A stretch of 14,101 nucleotides of DNA from TMED14 sp041179465 (GTDB lineage Bacteria > Bacteroidota > Bacteroidia > Flavobacteriales > Schleiferiaceae). The stretch covers positions 1-14,101 of the forward strand of contig JBEGTJ010000042.1 of assembly GCA_041179465.1 (NCBI GenBank), in the 5' to 3' direction. Positions within the stretch are counted from its first letter, which is position 1; each line of letters starts with the position of its first letter. Both the position numbers and the translations under genes were made by a program. The notes under the pieces are model-generated. The model was not told the DNA's origin. It saw nothing but the letters and a program-made list of their open reading frames with translations, and did no database searches. Below are positions 7,215 to 14,050 of the stretch, piece by piece.

Positions 7215-8333
7215 TTATCCCTGAAATAGGTCTTTCACCTTATCAAAGAAGCTCTTGTCTCCGGCGCCCGGTCGGGGCTGAAATCGGTCGCTCTGATTGA
7301 GCTTTTCGAGCACTTCCTTTTCTTCGTTCGTCAGCGATTTGGGCGTCCAAACGGCCACGTGGATCAGCTGATCCCCTTGACCGTACCCCTCGAGGCTCGG
7401 AAGCCCTTTTCCCTTGAGCCGCAGCGTTTTGCCGCTTTGGGTTCCGGGGTCAATCTTCATTCGGACTTTTCCGGTCACGGTGGGAACCTCAACGGAGGTG
7501 CCCAGGGCCGCGTCGGGAAACGACAGGTGAAGCTCGTAGTGCAAGTTGCTTCCTTCGCGCACGAGCACCTCGTGGGGCTCCTCCTCAATGGATACAATGA
7601 GGTCGCCGGCAGGCCCCCCGGCCGGACCGTGGTTGCCCTTTCCCTGAACGCGGAGCTGCATTCCATCTTGTACCCCTCCCGGAATCTTCACGCTGACCAC
7701 TTCGTCGTGGCGCTCAAGCCCGTCGGGACCCACGCCGTCAGGGCGTTGGTCAATCGTTTTGCCTGCTCCCTGGCAGCTCGGACACGCACTGGCAGTGCGC
7801 ATTTGCCCTAAGATCGTGTTTTGTACCCGAGTTACTTGCCCGGACCCCCCGCAGGTTCCGCAGGTTTTGAAGGTCAGGCCTTCAGCCGGTATCGCGCGGC
7901 GGATCTTAATCTTCTTTTCGACCCCGTTGGCAATCTCTTCCAGCGTCAACTTCACCCGCACGCGCAAATTGGCCCCGCGGTTCGCACCGCCGCCTCGACC
8001 GCCGAAACCGCCGAAGGCCCCACCAAACGCGTCGCCAAAAATGTCTCCGAAGTGGCTGAAGATGTCGTCCATGTTCATCCCGCCGCCGCCAAAGCCGCCT
8101 GCCCCCGCGCCAAAGGCTTGGTGGCCGAACTGGTCGTACTTCTGGCGCTTTTCGGGGCTTGAAAGGACTTCATACGCCTCCGCAGCTTCCTTAAACTTCT
8201 CTTCAGCCGCCGCATCCCCCGGGTTTTTGTCAGGGTGGTACTGAATGGCGAGCTTGCGGTACGCCTTTTTAATCTCGTCTGCCGAGGCTCCCTTAGAAAC
8301 CCCTAGCACCTCATAGTAGTCGCGCTTGCTCAT
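7215..8333 (-). CDS. dnaJ: Chaperone protein DnaJ (type I Hsp40 with reduced zinc finger)
   Basis: This 372-residue co-chaperone delivers substrates to DnaK and stimulates its ATPase. The J domain (1-70) has YYEVLGV and HPD at 33-35. A Gly/Phe-rich region (72-120) follows, with repeated FGG units, then the central domain and the C-terminal substrate-binding domains (to about 345, with the repeated PG and G-KGxP turns). Classical DnaJ has four CxxCxGxG motifs. Here only two remain, at 158-165 (CGTCGGSG) and 184-191 (CPSCQGAG); where motifs 1 and 4 belong, the sequence reads IPAEGLTFKT and RPDGVGPDGLERHD. My recollection is that several flavobacterial DnaJ proteins share this, so it is probably a lineage trait and not damage. 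The gene starts 2 bases after grpE and ends at the bidirectional terminator. Confidence 0.96.
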   Translation of the reverse strand: MSKRDYYEVLGVSKGASADEIKKAYRKLAIQYHPDKNPGDAAAEEKFKEAAEAYEVLSSPEKRQKYDQFGHQAFGAGAGGFGGGGMNMDDIFSHFGDIFGDAFGGAFGGFGGRGGGANRGANLRVRVKLTLEEIANGVEKKIKIRRAIPAEGLTFKTCGTCGGSGQVTRVQNTILGQMRTASACPSCQGAGKTIDQRPDGVGPDGLERHDEVVSVKIPGGVQDGMQLRVQGKGNHGPAGGPAGDLIVSIEEEPHEVLVREGSNLHYELHLSFPDAALGTSVEVPTVTGKVRMKIDPGTQSGKTLRLKGKGLPSLEGYGQGDQLIHVAVWTPKSLTNEEKEVLEKLNQSDRFQPRPGAGDKSFFDKVKDLFQG

Positions 8334-8335
8334 GC

Positions 8336-8863
8336 TTACTCGGCGGTTTGTCCCACCACCACTTTGGCGTATCGGATGATTTTCTCTCCCAGGATGTAGC
8401 CCTTTTCCAGCTCGTCCACGACGCAGCCCGCAAGCTCAGGCGAAGGGGCGGGAATGTTCGTGATGGCCTCCATCCGCTCCACGTCAAACGCCTGGCCCAC
8501 CGTTGCGTCCATCGGTTTCAGTCCTTCGGCTTTCAAAGCAGAAAGGAGCTTGGTTTGGATCAACTCCAAGCCTTGGCGCTCGGGGCCATCGCCCAAGGCC
8601 TTGAGGGCGCGCTCGAAGTCGTCGAGTACCGGCAGCACCGATTTAATGACCTTCTCCCCAGCGGTGGCAATCAGCTCAAGGCGTTCCCGCGCGTTTCGGC
8701 GCCTGAAATTCTCAAACTCGGCGTACAGACGCAGGTTTTGGTCCTTGAGTTCCTGAATTTCGGCCTCTACGTCGCGTTCCGTTCCGGGCGCGCCTTCCTC
8801 AGTCTCGGCATCAAGGCGGACTTCTTCTTCGTGCGGATCGGGCATGGTTGGGGTGTCTTCCAT
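8336..8863 (-). CDS. grpE: Nucleotide exchange factor GrpE
   Basis: This 175-residue partner of DnaK speeds ADP/ATP exchange and forms an elongated homodimer. The acidic N-terminus (1-35) leads into a long helix (about 36-80) with LRLYAEFENFRRR, followed by VLDDFERAL, and ends with the family signature ELEKGYILGEKIIRYAKVVV (151-170). The open frame continues upstream to 9157, but that extension runs antisense through the thioredoxin-like gene and has no GrpE character. The ATG at 8863 gives the normal GrpE length; an ATG at 8845 is a lesser alternative. Together with dnaJ, 2 bases downstream, it forms a chaperone operon. dnaK is not in the window. A promoter-like pair of boxes lies within the inverted repeat just upstream. 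Confidence 0.95.
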   Translation of the reverse strand: MEDTPTMPDPHEEEVRLDAETEEGAPGTERDVEAEIQELKDQNLRLYAEFENFRRRNARERLELIATAGEKVIKSVLPVLDDFERALKALGDGPERQGLELIQTKLLSALKAEGLKPMDATVGQAFDVERMEAITNIPAPSPELAGCVVDELEKGYILGEKIIRYAKVVVGQTAE

Positions 8864-8888
8864 CGTTTCAGTAATTTGCGCTGCCTTG

Positions 8889-8918
8889 CAAACACAAAGC
8901 CTGCCAAACGACCGCAAA
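8889..8918 (-). promoter_or_regulatory. Possible grpE-dnaJ promoter inside an inverted repeat
   Basis: On the minus strand a TTTG (8915-8918) is followed after 18 bases by TGTGTTTG (8889-8896), one mismatch from the Bacteroidota -7 consensus TAnnTTTG. The predicted start of transcription lies roughly 20 bases before the grpE ATG. The boxes fall in the loop and one arm of the 8890-8944 inverted repeat. Confidence 0.35.
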
Positions 8919-8944
8919 GTGTCAGAATGGCAGGCCTTGTGTTT
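8890..8944. repeat. Long imperfect inverted repeat between the thioredoxin-like gene and grpE
   Basis: AAACACAAAGCCTGCCA (8890-8906) is the reverse complement of 8928-8944 except for one base, giving 16 of 17 pairs around a 21-base loop. It begins 8 bases past the stop of the thioredoxin-like gene and ends 26 bases before grpE. As RNA it could end or stabilise the upstream transcript, although the trailing U-run is poor (TTTGTGTTTG lies inside the stem). As DNA it could be an operator for the chaperone operon. Confidence 0.7.
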
Positions 8945-8952
8945 TGCTGACC

Positions 8953-9504
8953 TTACTTGGCTTGCATCGCCTTTAGGGCGTTCTCCAGTGCGGCTCCGCG
9001 CAGGTTTTTCGCGACTACTTTTCCTTTGCCGTCGATGAGGTAGGTGGCGGGAATCGAATTGACTCCGTACAGTGCGGCACCTTCCGAACGCCAGCCCTTC
9101 AGGTCGCTCACGTGGTTCGGCCATACCAAACCGTCTTTGGCGATCGCTTCGACCCAACGGTCCTTGGTGTTGTCCAGCGAAAGCGAAAAGACCTCAAAAC
9201 CCTTGCCTGACGTGAATTTGGCGTCCTTGTACTGGTTGTAGACGCGCACCACGTTGGGGTTTTCCATGCGGCAGGGTCCGCACCACGCGGCCCAAAAGTC
9301 GAGGAGGACCACTTTTCCGCGCAAGTCAGACAGCTTGCGCGTCTTGCCCGTGGGGTCCGGGAAAGCCAAGTCCGGCGCCATGTCGCCCACGTTGATCGTG
9401 GCGAGTTGGGCGGCGGGCGCCTCGGCGCGGGGAGCGGTTACGCGGTTCGCGGGAACGGCAGCAAAAACGAGGGCGGCGACGCCCAAAGCAACTACGTGTT
9501 TCAT
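8953..9504 (-). CDS. Exported TlpA/ResA-like thiol-disulfide oxidoreductase
   Basis: This 183-residue protein has an N-terminal hydrophobic signal sequence (about 1-19) and a short Ala/Pro-rich linker, so it should act in the periplasm. The AhpC/TSA-redoxin type fold starts with GDMAPDLAFPDPTG (40-53). The active site WCGPC is at 74-78 (LLDFWAAWCGPCRMENPNV), and the cis-Pro loop SIPATYLID (150-158) is present. The CGPC pair and cis-Pro indicate a working thioredoxin-like oxidoreductase, probably a reductant of envelope disulfides or of cytochrome c maturation factors; the partner is unknown. The gene lies 23 bases downstream of murA on the same strand, followed by the inverted repeat before grpE. 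Confidence 0.92.
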   Translation of the reverse strand: MKHVVALGVAALVFAAVPANRVTAPRAEAPAAQLATINVGDMAPDLAFPDPTGKTRKLSDLRGKVVLLDFWAAWCGPCRMENPNVVRVYNQYKDAKFTSGKGFEVFSLSLDNTKDRWVEAIAKDGLVWPNHVSDLKGWRSEGAALYGVNSIPATYLIDGKGKVVAKNLRGAALENALKAMQAK

Positions 9505-9508
9505 GAGA

Positions 9509-9516
9509 TAAAAGTA
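9509..9516 (-). promoter_or_regulatory. Weak -7-like box directly before the thioredoxin-like gene
   Basis: TACTTTTA on the minus strand differs from TAnnTTTG in the last base and ends 4 bases before the ATG. If used, the transcript would be leaderless or nearly so. No upstream box is evident, so this is only a candidate internal promoter. Confidence 0.2.
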
Positions 9517-9527
9517 CGGTTCAAAAA

Positions 9528-10844
9528 TTAGTCCGCGATGCGCTCGATGCGCGCACCCAGGGCGCGCAGGCGCTCGTCAATGCGCTCGTACCCGCGGTCG
9601 ATTTGCTCGATGTGGTGGATCGTCGACGTGCCTTCGGCGCTCAGGGCGGCGATCAGCAGGGCAATTCCGGCGCGGATGTCGGGCGACGTCATCGTGGTAG
9701 CGCGCAGCTGGAAGTTGCGGTCGTGCCCGATTACCGTCGCGCGGTGGGGGTCGCACAAAATGATCTGAGCGCCCATGTCAATGAGTTTGTCCACAAAGAA
9801 CAGACGGCTCTCAAACATCTTTTGGTGAATCAGCACGGAACCCTTGGCTTGTGTGGCCGTCACGAGCACAATGCTGAGCAAATCGGGCGTAAACAAGGGC
9901 CACGGACCGTCGGCAATCGTCACCATCGAACCGTCGAGGTAGGCCCCGATTTGGTAGTGCTTCTGCGCGGGGATGTACAGGTCGTCTCCGCGCTCTTCAA
10001 TCTGGATTCCGAGCTTGCGAAACACGTTGGGAATTTGACCCAGGTGCGGAATTCCCGCATTTTTAATCGTAATCTCCGACTGCGTCATCGCGGCGAGCCC
10101 AATCCACGAACCGATTTCAATCATGTCCGGAAGGCAGCGGTGTTCGGTTCCGCCAAGGCGTTCGACCCCGTTGATGACGAGGCGGTTGCTGCCAATGCCT
10201 TCGATTTGGGCTCCCATGCGGACCAGCATGCTGCAGAGCTGCTGCAGGTAGGGTTCGCAAGCGGCGTTGTAGATGGTCGTTTCGCCGGGCGTGAGCACGG
10301 CTGCCATTACGATGTTCGCGGTGCCGGTTACCGACGGCTCGTCGAGCAATATGTAGGCACCCTTGAGGCCTTCTGCCGGGGCTTCGACGCCATAGAAGTA
10401 GGCTTCTTCCTCATACACAAACTTGGCGCCTAACTTCATGAAGCCTTCAAAGTGCGTGTCGAGTCGGCGGCGGCCAATCTTGTCTCCGCCCGGCTTTGGA
10501 ATGTAGCCTTTGCCGAAGCGCGCGAGCATCGGCCCCACTACCATCACCGATCCGCGCAGCGAAGCACCCTTCTTTTTGTAGGTGTCGCCAAACAAAAAGT
10601 CGACGTCGATTTTGTCGGCTTGAAACGTGTAGTCGCCGGGGCCATTTTTCGCTACCGTAACGCCGAAATCGCCTAAAATCTCAATGAGTTTGTTGACGTC
10701 TACGATGTCGGGCACGTTCGTAACGCGAACCGGCTCAGCGGTCAACAGCACCGCACAAAGAATTTGGAGCACTTCGTTTTTCGCTCCCTGGGGTTGAACG
10801 TCGCCGCGCAGGGCATGTCCGCCGGTAATTCGGAATGAAGCCAT
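9528..10844 (-). CDS. murA: UDP-N-acetylglucosamine 1-carboxyvinyltransferase (MurA)
   Basis: This 438-residue enzyme, cytosolic and with the EPSP-synthase fold, transfers enolpyruvate from PEP to UDP-GlcNAc, the first committed step of peptidoglycan synthesis. Visible residues: the catalytic K22-N23 pair (GAKNEVL), LRGSVMVVGPMLARFG (96-111), the mobile loop KPGGDKIGRRRLDTHF (117-132), and an Asp at 321 (WPLFTPDLLS), equivalent to the E. coli general base Asp305. In the loop, the Cys that fosfomycin alkylates in E. coli (Cys115) is Asp121 here, encoded by GAC. Enzymes with this change are active and resist fosfomycin. The gene starts 2 bases after DUF4290, so the two are surely co-transcribed. 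Confidence 0.97.
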   Translation of the reverse strand: MASFRITGGHALRGDVQPQGAKNEVLQILCAVLLTAEPVRVTNVPDIVDVNKLIEILGDFGVTVAKNGPGDYTFQADKIDVDFLFGDTYKKKGASLRGSVMVVGPMLARFGKGYIPKPGGDKIGRRRLDTHFEGFMKLGAKFVYEEEAYFYGVEAPAEGLKGAYILLDEPSVTGTANIVMAAVLTPGETTIYNAACEPYLQQLCSMLVRMGAQIEGIGSNRLVINGVERLGGTEHRCLPDMIEIGSWIGLAAMTQSEITIKNAGIPHLGQIPNVFRKLGIQIEERGDDLYIPAQKHYQIGAYLDGSMVTIADGPWPLFTPDLLSIVLVTATQAKGSVLIHQKMFESRLFFVDKLIDMGAQIILCDPHRATVIGHDRNFQLRATTMTSPDIRAGIALLIAALSAEGTSTIHHIEQIDRGYERIDERLRALGARIERIAD

Positions 10845-10846
10845 AG

Positions 10847-11518
10847 TTACTTGCGGAAGAATCCGCCTTTGCGTTTATTAAAATTGGACGAATTCGGTTT
10901 TTTCTTCTTGCGGTTCTTGGTGTGAAGCGGGGCATTTTGCGAAACCACGCCCTTGGCTACGGACAGCGCCGATCCTTCTTGTCCGAGGCGTCCGCCCGAC
11001 AGAATGCGCAGGTCGTTAAAAATAACGGCGTCGTCCACGGTGTCCTTATTCCAGCTCAAGTAGGCCCGCTTCATTTGGTTGGCGATGTCGTACTCAATTC
11101 CCTGGCGCTCTTCCGACGGCTCCATTTCGGCCACCGTATTAATGAGGTTTTGCAAAATCACCCCGTAGTAGCGGTGGCTGCGGCTCTTTGGCGGGTAGGG
11201 TACGCGTTCGGGCTTGGCTTCCAGCAGCTCTTTTTGCGGAGCGGGGAAGGGGCCGTCCACGTCGAGGGCGAAACCCGAAATCACGTGGAGGTGGTCCCAA
11301 ACTTTGCGCGCAAAATCGGGTTGCCCCCTTAAGCTGGGATTCAATCGGCCCACGGTCTCGACGACATGGGCAGCCGCCTCCGTTCGCTTGGCCTTGTCTT
11401 CAATTGTGAGGCAAAACTCGACCATGGTTTGCACCTGCCGCCCGTACTCTCCGAGGACCATGGGCGAGCGGTCTGTGTTGTAATCTAACGAAAGCGTCGT
11501 AATGCTTGAGGTTTCCAT
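10847..11518 (-). CDS. DUF4290 family protein
   Basis: This 223-residue protein has no signal peptide and no membrane segment. It matches the Bacteroidota-specific DUF4290 family by its N-terminal DYNT (12-15), EYGR (24-27), LNP (59-61), WDHL (74-77), the acidic/Pro run LDVDGPFPAP (85-94), and RYYG (116-119). The last ~25 residues are a strongly basic tail (KNRKKKKP and RKGGFFRK) that could bind nucleic acid or ribosomes; this is inference only. No biochemical function is known to me. It is wedged between the helicase gene (13 bases upstream) and murA (2 bases downstream). From memory, the murA neighbourhood recurs in the phylum, hinting at a wall- or growth-linked role. Confidence 0.88.
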   Translation of the reverse strand: METSSITTLSLDYNTDRSPMVLGEYGRQVQTMVEFCLTIEDKAKRTEAAAHVVETVGRLNPSLRGQPDFARKVWDHLHVISGFALDVDGPFPAPQKELLEAKPERVPYPPKSRSHRYYGVILQNLINTVAEMEPSEERQGIEYDIANQMKRAYLSWNKDTVDDAVIFNDLRILSGGRLGQEGSALSVAKGVVSQNAPLHTKNRKKKKPNSSNFNKRKGGFFRK

Positions 11519-11531
11519 CGAGGTGCTCCTG

Positions 11532-13877
11532 CTAGGCCAAGAGCTGCAATTTAGCGAACTTCAAAAGGAGTTTCTTTTCGCCCGCGTTATCAAATTGGAT
11601 CGTGGCTTTACCGCCGTCTGAAGCCGGCTCCACCTCAGTCACCGTGCCGACCCCAAATCGGTCGTGCAGCACCCGAGTTCCAGGCGCCAAATTTAGTTCG
11701 TTTGCGGGACTTCCCGACGCCGCACTCGCTTGGCCGAGGGGCTTGAGGTGTTCCGGCTTTCGAAACCGCAAAGGGGCGGGTGGGGGCGTGCTGTTGCCCG
11801 ACCCCTGCGGCCGCATCCGTTGGGCGGCGGCGCCCCGAAACGTCCGCGGCTGTTCCGGATCGCCAAACGCCTCCCGCAGCTCGCGCGGAGCCCCGTAGTT
11901 CTTCGGAAGCTCCGGAACGTGCACGTCCAAGTGCTCTTCGTCGAGCTCGTCCAAAAAGCGGCTGGGTTCGCAGTCGATCAACTTGCCCCAGCGGTAGCGC
12001 ACCCGGGCGTAGGTCAAAAACGCCCGCTGCTCGGCGCGCGTTAGGGCCACATAAAACAGGCGCCGTTCCTCCTCCAGATCGCTGCGCGAATTCATCGCCA
12101 TCATGGACGGAAAAAGGCTGTCCTCCATCCCGACCACGAACACCACCGGAAACTCCAAGCCCTTGGCCAAGTGAATGGTCATTAAAATCACCTTGGGCTC
12201 GTCGGTCTCTTGCTCGTCGCGATCGGTCAGGAGCGCCACATCCTGCAGAAACGCGCCCAAGCTGGGGTCGCCGTCTTCGGTTTGGCTCTGCTGCTCTACA
12301 AAATCCTTGATGCCGTTCAGCAGTTCTTGGACGTTTTCGTAGCGGCTAATTCCCTCGGGGGTTTTGTCTTCCGCGAGCAGCTTGACCAACCCGCTCGTTC
12401 GGGCAATGTGCTCTACGGTTCCAAAAGCGTCCATTTGCGTGGCGATGATTCGGTACGAATCAATTAGGTCGGCAAAGGCCTCCAGCCGTTCCGCCGTGGG
12501 GCGGTTGATGCCCATATCCCACGACTTAGCGTGGCGCACGGCGTCCCAGAGCGGAGCCCTTCGCTCGTTCGCCACAATCGTCATACGGGCCAACGTGGTG
12601 TCGCCAATTCCGCGGCCGGGCAAATTGATGACCCGACGCAGGGCTTCTTCGTCGTTCGCGTTGACCGTGAGGCGCACGTAGGCCAAGACATCCTTGATTT
12701 CCTTGCGCTGGTAAAACGAGAGTCCGCCGTAAATCTGGTACGGAATGTTCCGCCGGCGCAGCGCGTCCTCGAACGACCGCGATTGCGCGTTCGTGCGGTA
12801 CAAAATGGCGAAGTCCCCGTACCCGCGGTGCTCCCGGTGCACCAAATCCCAAATGGTCTGTGCGACATACTGGCCTTCGTCCGAGTCGCTTACGCTCTGG
12901 TGCACCCCAATTTTTTCGCCGAGCGGATTTTCCGTCCACACGTCTTTTTCGAGCTGTTCCTTGTTGTGCGAAATCAGCACATTCGCCGCTTTGACGATGC
13001 GCTGCGTGCTCCGGTAGTTTTGCTCGAGCTTGTACAGGGCCGCGTCGGGGTAGTCCTTTTGAAAATTGAGGATGTTGCGGATGTTGGCCCCCCGAAAGGA
13101 GTAAATGCTCTGGGCGTCGTCGCCCACTACGCAGATGTTCTCGAAGCGCGCGGCCAGCGCCTTTACGATGAGGTACTGGGCATGGTTCGTGTCCTGATAC
13201 TCGTCGACCAGCAGGTAGCGGAACCGCTCCTGGTACTTTGCCAAGGCGTCGGGGAAGCGCGCAAACAGCTCGTTGGTTTTCAGGAGCAGGTCGTCGAAGT
13301 CCATGGCCCCCGCGCGGAAGCAGCGCTCCATGTACTGCTGGTACACCTCGCCCAACTTAGGCATTCGGGCTGCGGCATCTTGCTCTTGCAAATCGGCCCG
13401 AGCGGCGTAGGCCTTCGGGGTGATCAGGTTGTTTTTGTATGCGGAAATCCGCGAGGCCACCGACTTGGTTTTGTACACCTCCTTGTCGAGGTTGAGTTCC
13501 TTGATGACGTTGGCGAGCACCTTTTGCGCATCCTCGGAATCGTAAATCGTGAAGTTGCTCGGGAACCCTAACCGCTCACCCTCCACCCGAAGGATGCGGG
13601 CAAAAATGCTGTGGAAGGTGCCCATCCACACGTTTTTAGCCTCGTCCGGCCCAATGACCTTGGCGATGCGGTCCTTCATTTCGCGGGCCGCCTTATTCGT
13701 AAACGTCAGCGCCAGGATTTGAAAGGCGTCGGCGCCCTGCTGGATGAGGTGCGCGATCCGGTACGTCAGGACGCGTGTTTTGCCGGAGCCTGCGCCCGCG
13801 ATGACCATCACGGGTCCTTTGGTGTGTTCTGCGGCCTTGCGCTGCGCCGGGTTGAGTCCGCTTAATAGTCCTTCCAT
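11532..13877 (-). CDS. UvrD/PcrA-type ATP-dependent 3'-5' DNA helicase
   Basis: This 781-residue superfamily 1A helicase carries all the core motifs: Q motif LNPAQRKA (8-15), Walker A AGAGSGKT (27-34), LTFTNKAAREM (57-67), GTFHS (86-90), DEYQD (225-229), GDDAQSIYSFRGA (252-264), NYRST (287-291), TIHLAKGLEFP and LFYVALTRAEQ. The last ~55 residues (APGTRVLHDRFGVGTV...) form the Tudor-like domain that in PcrA/UvrD contacts RNA polymerase. The expected roles are nucleotide excision repair, mismatch repair and clearing stalled polymerase. The frame is open 15 codons further up to 13922, but MEGLLSGLNPAQ is the normal family start, and a promoter-like box at 13887-13894 lies inside that extension. 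It is divergent from rpsL and first in the long minus-strand run. Confidence 0.95.
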   Translation of the reverse strand: MEGLLSGLNPAQRKAAEHTKGPVMVIAGAGSGKTRVLTYRIAHLIQQGADAFQILALTFTNKAAREMKDRIAKVIGPDEAKNVWMGTFHSIFARILRVEGERLGFPSNFTIYDSEDAQKVLANVIKELNLDKEVYKTKSVASRISAYKNNLITPKAYAARADLQEQDAAARMPKLGEVYQQYMERCFRAGAMDFDDLLLKTNELFARFPDALAKYQERFRYLLVDEYQDTNHAQYLIVKALAARFENICVVGDDAQSIYSFRGANIRNILNFQKDYPDAALYKLEQNYRSTQRIVKAANVLISHNKEQLEKDVWTENPLGEKIGVHQSVSDSDEGQYVAQTIWDLVHREHRGYGDFAILYRTNAQSRSFEDALRRRNIPYQIYGGLSFYQRKEIKDVLAYVRLTVNANDEEALRRVINLPGRGIGDTTLARMTIVANERRAPLWDAVRHAKSWDMGINRPTAERLEAFADLIDSYRIIATQMDAFGTVEHIARTSGLVKLLAEDKTPEGISRYENVQELLNGIKDFVEQQSQTEDGDPSLGAFLQDVALLTDRDEQETDEPKVILMTIHLAKGLEFPVVFVVGMEDSLFPSMMAMNSRSDLEEERRLFYVALTRAEQRAFLTYARVRYRWGKLIDCEPSRFLDELDEEHLDVHVPELPKNYGAPRELREAFGDPEQPRTFRGAAAQRMRPQGSGNSTPPPAPLRFRKPEHLKPLGQASAASGSPANELNLAPGTRVLHDRFGVGTVTEVEPASDGGKATIQFDNAGEKKLLLKFAKLQLLA

Positions 13878-13886
13878 GATGTCCTG

Positions 13887-13894
13887 CAAAAGTA
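13887..13894 (-). promoter_or_regulatory. -7 promoter box for the helicase gene
   Basis: TACTTTTG on the minus strand is an exact TAnnTTTG match and identical to the box before the cargo operon. It ends 9 bases before the chosen ATG, so the leader would be only about 5 bases. The nearest TTG upstream (13920-13922) is 25 bases away, too far for a good -33 box. Confidence 0.45.
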
Positions 13895-13954
13895 GGTGGG
13901 TCCTGCCGCTGGCGCGACGCAAGTGGAAAACTTTGAAATTCTTTTTGGTAGGTG

Positions 13955-13970
13955 CTCGTGATTAGACGAG
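13955..13970. repeat. Small inverted repeat upstream of the rpsL -7 box
   Basis: CTCGT (13955-13959) and ACGAG (13966-13970) are inverted around a 6-base spacer, ending 9 bases before the -7 box. The position, in the -15 to -35 zone, would suit a repressor site, but five-base arms are weak evidence. Confidence 0.25.
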
Positions 13971-13979
13971 AAATTGTTC

Positions 13980-13987
13980 TACATTTG
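13980..13987 (+). promoter_or_regulatory. -7 promoter box for the rpsL (str) operon
   Basis: TACATTTG matches TAnnTTTG exactly and lies 63 bases before the rpsL ATG, giving a leader of about 60 bases. No TTTG box sits at the expected upstream distance. Confidence 0.6.
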
Positions 13988-13991
13988 CAGT

Positions 13992-14046
13992 CCCCAAAAA
14001 ATGTGGGGGTAAACTTTTATTTCTACCGACGTCAAACCACGTAGAA
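13992..14046 (+). promoter_or_regulatory. Structured leader of rpsL
   Basis: Two short hairpins are possible in the predicted leader: CCCCA/TGGGG (13992-13996 with 14004-14008) right at the expected transcript start, and TTCTAC/GTAGAA (14021-14026 with 14041-14046), ending 4 bases before the ATG. The second competes with an inner ACGT/ACGT pairing (14029-14032 with 14039-14042). Ribosomal protein leaders are often targets of feedback control, but I do not recognise a known leader class here. Confidence 0.35.
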
Positions 14047-14050
14047 GAGC

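Noticed and set aside
7359..8244. Plus-strand open frames opposite dnaJ
   Set aside because: They are complements of the Gly-rich and zinc-finger coding regions of dnaJ, giving Pro/Ala-rich low-complexity products.
8864..9157. Open upstream extension of the grpE frame (98 extra codons)
   Set aside because: It overlaps the 3' part of the thioredoxin-like gene in another frame, is Arg/Ser-rich with no GrpE similarity, and the ATG at 8863 gives the normal family length.
13878..13922. Fifteen-codon N-terminal extension of the helicase
   Set aside because: It contains the TACTTTTG promoter box, and the family normally starts just before the Q motif, as with the ATG at 13877.
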